Of a DNA stretch of 64,000 nucleotides, positions 36,342 to 43,100 are shown piece by piece. The position numbers and the translations under genes are program-made. Each line of letters starts with the position of its first letter. Position 1 is the first letter of the stretch. Origin of the DNA: Fulvivirga maritima (lineage in GTDB: Bacteria > Bacteroidota > Bacteroidia > Cytophagales > Cyclobacteriaceae); contig NZ_CP089980.1 of assembly GCF_021389955.1 (NCBI RefSeq), positions 2,165,001 through 2,229,000 of the forward strand, given 5' to 3'. The notes under the pieces were generated by a model. It had not been told where the DNA came from, did not search any database, and saw only the letters and a program-made list of their open reading frames with translations.

Positions 36342-36903
36342 TAAAAACACTTTACGGAAGGCTTACCTGCGAAAACGTAGACTATTAGCAGAAGAGGAGT
36401 TTACCCGAAGAAATCAATTATTACAAAGCAGGTTTGAGAGGTTTGTTGAAGAAAACGTACCTAAGGCTGTTCATACATTCCTATCAATAGAAAAACAGGC
36501 TGAAGTAAGTACTTTCCCACTAATAGCTATTATGAAAGAGGCGGGAGTAGAGAAAATAGCCATTTCAAAATCATTACCGGCAGGAGAACTTTCTCACTAT
36601 TGGTTGAATGAAAAGGCCGTTCTTAAAAATAATAAATGGGGCATACCAGAACCTGTAGAAGGTATGGCCGCTGACATCCATGAATTGAACATGGTATTGG
36701 TACCTTTAATTTCATTTGATAAAGCCGGTCATAGAATAGGTTATGGTAAAGGTTACTATGATCGTTTCTTGTCTAAGATCCCTAATGTTATAACTGTAGG
36801 CCTTTCATTGAGCCCTCCTTTAGACTCCATTCCATTCACAGGAGAGCTTGATGTAGCCTTAAATTACTGCATCACTCCATTTGCTACCTACAGGTTTCAA
36901 TGA
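36334..36903 (+). CDS. 5-formyltetrahydrofolate cyclo-ligase
   Basis: A 189-residue enzyme that converts 5-formyl-THF to methenyl-THF. The start (KNTLRKAYLRKRRLL) and the conserved C-terminal motif RIGYGKGYYDRFLS are diagnostic. It overlaps the end of bshC by 8 bases. Confidence 0.93.
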   Translation: MIDKNTLRKAYLRKRRLLAEEEFTRRNQLLQSRFERFVEENVPKAVHTFLSIEKQAEVSTFPLIAIMKEAGVEKIAISKSLPAGELSHYWLNEKAVLKNNKWGIPEPVEGMAADIHELNMVLVPLISFDKAGHRIGYGKGYYDRFLSKIPNVITVGLSLSPPLDSIPFTGELDVALNYCITPFATYRFQ

Positions 36904-37292
36904 AATCTTCATTAAGTGTAAAAATTACTCTTATTTATTAATTCTTACTTCCACTTTCCTTTTTCCTTGAATTAATATGATTCCTTTTGAAAGAAATAGG
37001 ACGGTTGCAAAACTTTTTTAAGCGTAATAAATACGGTTTTATTACATGTTTCGGCACACGCTAAATAGATTTAGTATCTTGCAAACAAATCAACCTAAAA
37101 CCTTTAACATGTTTATTTACCTTTTTCTGCATAAGTCTGTATTGACTTTCTATGCACTATGAGCACCAGGGCTCTCCTGATTGCTCTTTCTCAAAAGACT
37201 AACCACATGCTTTTTTATATAATTAACAGACGAATATCTGTAGTTGGCTCTATGGTTTTTTGTATTAGTTAATTTATGTTCAACCAATTTTT
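36904..37292. other. Long intergenic control region before the pectinase island
   Basis: 389 bases without a convincing protein gene. It contains a 13-base match to the region before the 41311 gene (TTCATTAAGTGTA at 36908-36920), an inverted repeat (37024-37045), a weak -7-like TATCTTG (37075-37081), an 18-codon open frame (37109-37162) whose stop touches a hairpin (37161-37186), and an A/T-rich translation start region with CAACCAATTTTT. No tRNA or known riboswitch was recognised. Confidence 0.6.
37024..37045. promoter_or_regulatory. Inverted repeat, candidate operator of the PL9-PL1 pectinase gene
   Basis: The arms GTAATAAA (37024-37031) and TTTATTAC (37038-37045) are perfect complements around TACGGT, giving a central CG. 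It lies about 30 bases upstream of the weak -7-like box and 248 bases before the gene. The arms recur upstream of the 41311 gene. Confidence 0.45.
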
Positions 37293-40200
37293 ATGAAAAC
37301 AATTTTTACGTTTATTGCGCTCATTTTCTGTAGTGGCTTTATGAGTGTGCATGCAAGAGATATTTATTTATCTCCAAGTGGTAGTGACTCTGGATCAGGC
37401 AGCCAGAGTAGTCCTTTGTATAGTTTAGAAGAAGCAGTAGATATGGCTAGTGCCGGTGATAGGATCTACATGAGAGGTGGTACCTATAACTATTCTTCAA
37501 CTATTAAAATAGAGAAAAGTGGCAGATCAGGATCTATGATTAGCGTTTTGGCTTATAATGGAGAAGTTCCTGTGCTTAGTTTTTCGGCCATGTCAGAAAA
37601 TTCTTCTAACCGAGGTATAGTGTTAGATGGTGATTATTGGCATTTTAAAGATATTATCATTGAAGAAGCTGGCGATAACGGTATGCTTTTATCTGGTAAT
37701 AATAACATTATTGAAGATTGTATTTTTAGAGCCAATCATGATACAGGTTTACAGATAAGTAGATATAATGGCTCTGATGATTCTATCAGCGAATGGCCTA
37801 CAGATAACCTAATATTAGGTTGTGAAGCTTATAATAACCGTGATTCTGATAATGAAGATGCAGATGGTTTTGCTGCCAAGCTTACAGTAGGTACAGGAAA
37901 TGTTTTTAGAAACTGTATCTCACACCATAATATTGATGATGGTTGGGATTTATATACCAAAACAGATACAGGCCCAATAGGAAGCATTACGCTTGAAGGC
38001 TGTATTGCTCACCATAACGGAACACTTACCTCTGGCGGGAGCTCTGGTGGAGGAGATAAAAATGGATTTAAACTAGGCGGTTCAGGTATCCACGTAGATC
38101 ATATCGTTCGTAGATGTATAGCTTATAATAACGGTAAACATGGTTTTACTGATAATAGCAACACAGGAAGTATAGAGTTCACTAACAACACTTCTTATGA
38201 TAATGAGGAGTATAACTTCCATACCAGAGACGGCGCTTCTCATATATTTAAAAATAACCTTTCTTACCAGTCGTCTTCTAATGACCGCTTGAGAGGTAAC
38301 ACTTCAGCTCCTAATGTTTTTGATAACAATGATTCTTGGCCTTACTCTGTGAGTAGCTCTGACTTTGTTACTTTAACTCCTGGGCCAGACAATAACCCTA
38401 CTTCTAATGGATTTTTGTCTTTAGCAGCTAATAGTGATTTAATAAATGCAGGTGTTACTACATCTGGTATTACTTATAATGGATCAGCTCCGGATTTAGG
38501 AGCATTAGAGTATGGTGGTACTACTACACCTGATCCAGATCCAGAAACCTATACATTAACAGTAAATCGTACTCCTTCAAATGGTGGTAGTGTTTCTATT
38601 ACTCCTAATAAAAGTGAGTATGAAGATGGAGAAACAGTAACCTTAACCGCTTCTGCGAATTCTGGTTTTACTTTTTCTGGCTGGTCAGGAGCACTTTCTG
38701 GTTCTGCAGCTACAGCTTCTGTTACTATGACTTCTAACAGAACGGTTACTGCTATTTTTGAAAGTACAGATAACGGTGGAGGCGGCGGTGAGCCTGGAGC
38801 TACCGTGAGAATTGAAGATACTAATAGCAATGCGCAAGGCCTTTGTGCTTATGATGGTAGTCTTAAAGAATATGCTAACGCTGATAATGGTTCTGCTATC
38901 AATTTATCTAATTCTGCAGATCAATCTATTGTGTGGAAGGTGCGTGCTGCTACTTCAGGTACATACACGCTTACTTGGAGATATACTAATGGAGGAAACA
39001 GTGCACATACACAAGCTGTAGTAGCTCTTAATGGCGATGTTGTAAGAAATGTAACTTTCTCTAAAACTCAGGATAAAGAGACCTTTGTAACTACATCAAC
39101 TACTGTTTCTTTAAATCAAGGAGTAAATGAGCTAAGCCTGATTACTGCAGAAGATGGTGAGTTTGCTGATGTTGACTGGATGGAGGTTTCAGGACCTGGT
39201 GTGAGTATAGCTAGTTGTTCTGCAAGTAATAGCGACAATGATACTCCAGCTGACGCATCTATAGCACTTAGCTCATCTGTTGCTAATGATGAAATTGCAC
39301 TTGAGTGGGAAGTTACGAACGCTACATTTGCTCATGTAGAAATTTTCAGAGATACTGATGATAATCCTTCTGGAAGAGTGAGAATAGGCTCATTAGATGA
39401 AGCTACTACCTTTGTGGATGAAACCGCTGAAGAGGGAGTAACTTATTATTACTGGGTAAAAGGAGTTTATACTGATGGAACTGAATCAGTAAATTCTAAT
39501 GTGGCTAGTGCAAGAATTGCTGCTGATGATGTGGCCGAAATTGCTTTGGAAGCTACAGCAGGAGCCGGAGAAATCAACCTAAGTTGGTCAATAGGAGATG
39601 CACAGTTTGCTCATGTAGAAATATTTAGAGATACAGATTCTGATCCTTCAGGAAGAGTGAGAATAGGTTCATTAGATGAAGCTACCACTTACACTGATGC
39701 TACGGCAGAAGCAGGAGTAACTTATTATTATTGGGTAAAAGGCGTTTACACTGATGGTACCAGTGCTGTAAATTCTAATGTAGCCAGTGCTGCTGCTCTA
39801 GGTGATATCGACCTGGGAGACTTTAGTATGGAAGGATATGCTACAGTACCTGGAGATGGCTTTCAAACTACTACTGGTGGTGCTGGTGGTAGTGTGGTTA
39901 TTATATCGTCATTAAGTGAATTAGAAGATTGGGCTTCTTATAGAGAAGGCGAAACTTCACCGCAAATAGCGTACTTCAGCGGTAAAATTAGCAGCTCAAG
40001 CAGTACAGTGGTAACCATTAAGCATGGGGCTAATATTTCTATTCTGGGGCTTGGAGATGGTGCTGAGCTAGAAAATGTAGGACTGAATATCCGTAATTAT
40101 GATAATGTAATAGTTCGAAATCTGAAAATACATGAGGTGTTTTACCCTAATGATGCTTTAACTATTGATGAGTGTAGCCATGTGTGGATAGATCACTTAG

Positions 40201-41090
40201 AGTTACACAGCAAAATGGGAGATGGAATAGGCGTTGATACTTATGACGGACTATTAGACATCAAAAAAGGCTCTCGTTATGTAACCGTTTCGTGGTGTTA
40301 TATTCATGACCACATGAAAACTTCTTTGATAGGCCATACTAATAATTCTGGTCAGCAGGAAGAAGATAGCCAGATGAGAATCACTTACCACCATAATTAT
40401 TTTTACAATACTTATGGCCGTAACCCAAGTTTAAGATATGGAGCTATCCATATGTATAATAACTACTTTAATAAAATTAGTGATTACGGTTTAGCTGCGA
40501 GAGTAGGAGCTCATGCGTTAGTTGAAAATTGCCATTATAATGATGTGGATATTTCAATGTCTACTGACAAGTTCCCTGTAAGTGGAATGCCTAACGGCTA
40601 TATCTGTCAATCTGGTAATTTACTTACCGGAGATACAGGGGAGCCTATAATTTCTCAAACAGGCTGTGACTGGTGGAATTTACCTTACGATTATGAAATG
40701 GCACCGGCAAGCACATTGGCAGGTACATTACCTTCTCAGGTAGGTGTTGGTAAATTAGACATTACCTTGAGTGCTAATGCTATTATGGCTAGTGTGGAAC
40801 CTAAGCAGGAAAATATTATTACTGCCCAAGGTTTTAAAGTGGATAATAACTATCCTAATCCCTTTAGTGTAAAAACTAATATCAGATTTTATCTGGATGA
40901 AAATGAACCTGTAAGCCTAGTGGTGTATGATGTTATGGGGAATCAGGTTTATAAAATGATGAACGAAGATTACAACAAAGGTCAGAATGAAATTACTCTG
41001 CAAAGAGGAAATCTACCGGCTGGAATTTACACTTACATTTTGAGTACTCCTCAAAATTCTGTAAAAAAGAGGTTTTCTATTGTTCGATAA
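37293..41090 (+). CDS. Secreted two-enzyme pectate lyase (PL9 plus PL1) with T9SS sorting domain
   Basis: A 1265-residue secreted protein with a signal peptide (about 1-21). Order: PL9-type right-handed beta-helix (about 22-410; catalytic-lysine candidate K196 in DADGFAAKLTVG, and DDGWDLYTK); InlB-type B-repeat (about 419-490; SGFTFSGWSGAL, VTAIFE); CBM35-like domain (about 503-645); two near-identical Fn3-like modules (about 655-840); PL1 pectate lyase (about 847-1160; VWIDHLELHSKMGDG, TVSWCYIHDHMKTSLIG, GRNPSLRYG with the RxPxxR motif); and a T9SS domain from NNYPNPF (about 1187). Both catalytic units would cleave polygalacturonate by beta-elimination outside the cell. Exact PL family numbers are recognised from motifs, not searched. 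Confidence 0.88.
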   Translation: MKTIFTFIALIFCSGFMSVHARDIYLSPSGSDSGSGSQSSPLYSLEEAVDMASAGDRIYMRGGTYNYSSTIKIEKSGRSGSMISVLAYNGEVPVLSFSAMSENSSNRGIVLDGDYWHFKDIIIEEAGDNGMLLSGNNNIIEDCIFRANHDTGLQISRYNGSDDSISEWPTDNLILGCEAYNNRDSDNEDADGFAAKLTVGTGNVFRNCISHHNIDDGWDLYTKTDTGPIGSITLEGCIAHHNGTLTSGGSSGGGDKNGFKLGGSGIHVDHIVRRCIAYNNGKHGFTDNSNTGSIEFTNNTSYDNEEYNFHTRDGASHIFKNNLSYQSSSNDRLRGNTSAPNVFDNNDSWPYSVSSSDFVTLTPGPDNNPTSNGFLSLAANSDLINAGVTTSGITYNGSAPDLGALEYGGTTTPDPDPETYTLTVNRTPSNGGSVSITPNKSEYEDGETVTLTASANSGFTFSGWSGALSGSAATASVTMTSNRTVTAIFESTDNGGGGGEPGATVRIEDTNSNAQGLCAYDGSLKEYANADNGSAINLSNSADQSIVWKVRAATSGTYTLTWRYTNGGNSAHTQAVVALNGDVVRNVTFSKTQDKETFVTTSTTVSLNQGVNELSLITAEDGEFADVDWMEVSGPGVSIASCSASNSDNDTPADASIALSSSVANDEIALEWEVTNATFAHVEIFRDTDDNPSGRVRIGSLDEATTFVDETAEEGVTYYYWVKGVYTDGTESVNSNVASARIAADDVAEIALEATAGAGEINLSWSIGDAQFAHVEIFRDTDSDPSGRVRIGSLDEATTYTDATAEAGVTYYYWVKGVYTDGTSAVNSNVASAAALGDIDLGDFSMEGYATVPGDGFQTTTGGAGGSVVIISSLSELEDWASYREGETSPQIAYFSGKISSSSSTVVTIKHGANISILGLGDGAELENVGLNIRNYDNVIVRNLKIHEVFYPNDALTIDECSHVWIDHLELHSKMGDGIGVDTYDGLLDIKKGSRYVTVSWCYIHDHMKTSLIGHTNNSGQQEEDSQMRITYHHNYFYNTYGRNPSLRYGAIHMYNNYFNKISDYGLAARVGAHALVENCHYNDVDISMSTDKFPVSGMPNGYICQSGNLLTGDTGEPIISQTGCDWWNLPYDYEMAPASTLAGTLPSQVGVGKLDITLSANAIMASVEPKQENIITAQGFKVDNNYPNPFSVKTNIRFYLDENEPVSLVVYDVMGNQVYKMMNEDYNKGQNEITLQRGNLPAGIYTYILSTPQNSVKKRFSIVR
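39331..39795 (+). repeat. Tandem Fn3-like modules in the PL9-PL1 gene
   Basis: Two direct copies, offset by 279 bases (93 codons), encode HVEIFRDTD..PSGRVRIGSLDEATT...GVTYYYWVKGVYTDGT..VNSNVASA almost identically. They form a spacer between the CBM-like domain and the PL1 domain. Confidence 0.85.
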
Positions 41091-41120
41091 ATTGTAGGTT
41101 TTTTTTAGTTATATAAGTTG

Positions 41121-41152
41121 AAAAGGGGGCCTGCGCATAGGTCCTCTTTTTT
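41121..41152 (+). terminator. Terminator after the PL9-PL1 gene
   Basis: The arms AAAAGGGGGCCT and AGGTCCTCTTTT pair with two G-U wobbles around GCGCAT and end in a T-run. Confidence 0.8.
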
Positions 41153-41167
41153 GATTTGATTGAAATG

Positions 41168-41213
41168 TGTAATAAAAATTTCATTAAGTGTATTAAGTAC
41201 ATTTTTTATTACA
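41168..41213. promoter_or_regulatory. Inverted repeat upstream of the beta-helix/ricin gene
   Basis: The perfect 11-base arms TGTAATAAAAA (41168-41178) and TTTTTATTACA (41203-41213) are 24 bases apart, with two ATTAAGT copies between them. The arms resemble those at 37024-37045. Confidence 0.4.
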
Positions 41214-41252
41214 TCGGCGAGGAAGTAATTATATAATTGAGTAAATTCTATA

Positions 41253-41272
41253 AAATTCAATCGATTGAATTT
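41253..41272. promoter_or_regulatory. Perfect 20-base palindrome, candidate LacI-type operator
   Basis: AAATTCAATCGATTGAATTT is a perfect palindrome. Its core AATCGATT fits the AAnCGnTT pattern of LacI-family operators. It lies 38 bases before the start of the 41311 gene, where a bound repressor would block initiation. Confidence 0.5.
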
Positions 41273-41310
41273 CCTCATGAAACCAATTTTTATACCTAAA
41301 CTCACATTTT

Positions 41311-43053
41311 ATGAAATTATTTACCAAAATTTCGCTTCTTTTTGTCTTTTCCTGCTTTTTGTCTTTGGTGCAAGTTTATGCTCAGGGAGAGGTTACGCGC
41401 TCTGGTAATACCTGGTCTGCCCGGGTTAATGGAAATACAGTATATACCGGCTCACGGATGTTCGATGCAGTAAATGCGGCTTGTGGAAATGCCGGTACAG
41501 GAGCTACTATTAATATCAGAAACTCTGGTGATTCCGGAGAAGATGGCGGGAATGTATATGCCATCAGGCCTTTGGCTGGTCAGACATTAGATTTTCATGG
41601 TCACACCGTTAACTGTAACAGTAGTGGGGATCTGGCTGTGGCTGTACATGCTGACCGACGAAATGGCATAACACTAAGAAATCTGAGAGTGACCGGTAAT
41701 CCCAGATACGGACTCTGGTTTAGAGGCTGCTCTGATGTTACGCTCACTAACATTACCATGGACTTAAGTAATGATAGTCCTGTAGGGCTGGGAATAAGAG
41801 TAGATGCATCTACCGCTGCGGCATCAAATTTAACTATTAATGGTACTACTACCATTACAGGAAGTAAAGGACATGGCATTGAAACTTATGGGCTAAACGG
41901 AGTTTCAATAGGAGATGTAACTGTAACTAATACCGGTGGTTGTGGTGTATTGTTAAACCAATCTCAAAACTGTACTGTAGGAGTAGTTACCGGAAATTAT
42001 AATTGCTATGGTGGCGGATATGCCACATTTAGAGTGGCCAATGATAATGGATCTACTCATGTGGACGGTGTATATTCAAGAAATTCAGGACGTGGTTTTT
42101 TTAGTGTATCAGGAAGCCATGACTGCACTATCGATTGGGTAGACATCGCTAATAGCACCAGTCAGGGTATATTTTTAGAAGATGCCACTAATACCCATGT
42201 GCTTAGTGGTACAGTAGTAAATGGTAATCCTGATGTGCAGTTAGTAAGATCACCTAACTGTACGGTGAATGTTAATGGCTCAGGTGGTGGTGGACCAGAT
42301 TGTGGCACTTGCGGCAGCGGTATCTTAAGCGGAGCAATATACAGAATTACACCTAAGCATGATCAGAGCAAATCCATAGAGCTTTATAATTTCGAATCAG
42401 CTAATGGTACTAATGTAAACCAGTGGGAATATTGGGGCGGCGAGTATCAGCACTGGGTAGCTCGAGACAGAGGCAATGGCTATTGGAGTTTCCACCCGGT
42501 AGCAGCTCAGGGCAGGTCGATGGATATCTGGGAAATGTCTCAGGATGATGGAGCTACTATAAATATCTATGATTATTGGGGAGGTGATGGCCAGCAATTT
42601 TACTTTTCTAACGCTGGGAGTGGCGGATGGGTGCGTATTAAATCCCGTTTGAGTGGAAAGTGTTTAGATGTTTTAGATGGATCTTCTGATAATGGCGCTA
42701 ACCTCATTCAGTGGGAATGTATAAGTAATCAGACTAATCAGATGTTTCGATTTGAGCCTGTAGCAGCGGGCTCTCAGGTAGCCAGGGTTAATTTTGATGA
42801 AGAGAAAATTACTCAGGGGGAAATCAGTATTTATCCTAACCCGGCACAGAGTACGATAAACTTGCAATTGCCCAAAGAGCCCACAGAAGCAGCCTTTTAT
42901 CAAATCTTTGATGTTAATGGAAGCCTATTAAGCTCCGCTAAAATACTATCAGCTTCTTCTCAGCTCGATGTTTCTTTTCTTCAACCAGGCGCTTATGTCC
43001 TTTTAATTAATGATGAAAGCGTAGCGATAAGTCATAAGATAAATATTCAATAA
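41311..43053 (+). CDS. Secreted beta-helix protein with ricin-type lectin and T9SS domain
   Basis: A 580-residue secreted protein with a signal peptide (about 1-25, ending VYAQ). Residues about 26-325 form a right-handed parallel beta-helix (GITLRNLRVTGNPRYGLWFRGCSDVTLTNITMD; GHGIETYGLNGVSIGDVTVTN), as in polysaccharide lyases and pectinesterase-like proteins; I cannot assign a catalytic family. Residues about 330-487 are a ricin-B-like (CBM13) lectin module nearly the same as in the 43101 gene (NVNQWEYW, WVRIKSRLSGKCLDV, NQMFRFEPV). A T9SS sorting domain follows from ISIYPNPA (about 505). Probably binds and acts on plant-type polysaccharide. Confidence 0.85.
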   Translation: MKLFTKISLLFVFSCFLSLVQVYAQGEVTRSGNTWSARVNGNTVYTGSRMFDAVNAACGNAGTGATINIRNSGDSGEDGGNVYAIRPLAGQTLDFHGHTVNCNSSGDLAVAVHADRRNGITLRNLRVTGNPRYGLWFRGCSDVTLTNITMDLSNDSPVGLGIRVDASTAAASNLTINGTTTITGSKGHGIETYGLNGVSIGDVTVTNTGGCGVLLNQSQNCTVGVVTGNYNCYGGGYATFRVANDNGSTHVDGVYSRNSGRGFFSVSGSHDCTIDWVDIANSTSQGIFLEDATNTHVLSGTVVNGNPDVQLVRSPNCTVNVNGSGGGGPDCGTCGSGILSGAIYRITPKHDQSKSIELYNFESANGTNVNQWEYWGGEYQHWVARDRGNGYWSFHPVAAQGRSMDIWEMSQDDGATINIYDYWGGDGQQFYFSNAGSGGWVRIKSRLSGKCLDVLDGSSDNGANLIQWECISNQTNQMFRFEPVAAGSQVARVNFDEEKITQGEISIYPNPAQSTINLQLPKEPTEAAFYQIFDVNGSLLSSAKILSASSQLDVSFLQPGAYVLLINDESVAISHKINIQ

Positions 43054-43100
43054 GAACTTGATTATAGTTGGCAATTTATTCAACCAAAAATTTTCATTTT

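Noticed and set aside
36904-37292. tRNA or known riboswitch in the long gap
   Set aside because: No cloverleaf, TTCGANT-type arm or known aptamer core was recognised; only repeats and a hairpin.
41105-41305. 66-codon minus-strand frame between the pectinase genes
   Set aside because: It covers a terminator, the inverted repeat and the palindrome; its protein has no recognisable pattern and its AT-rich composition is intergenic.
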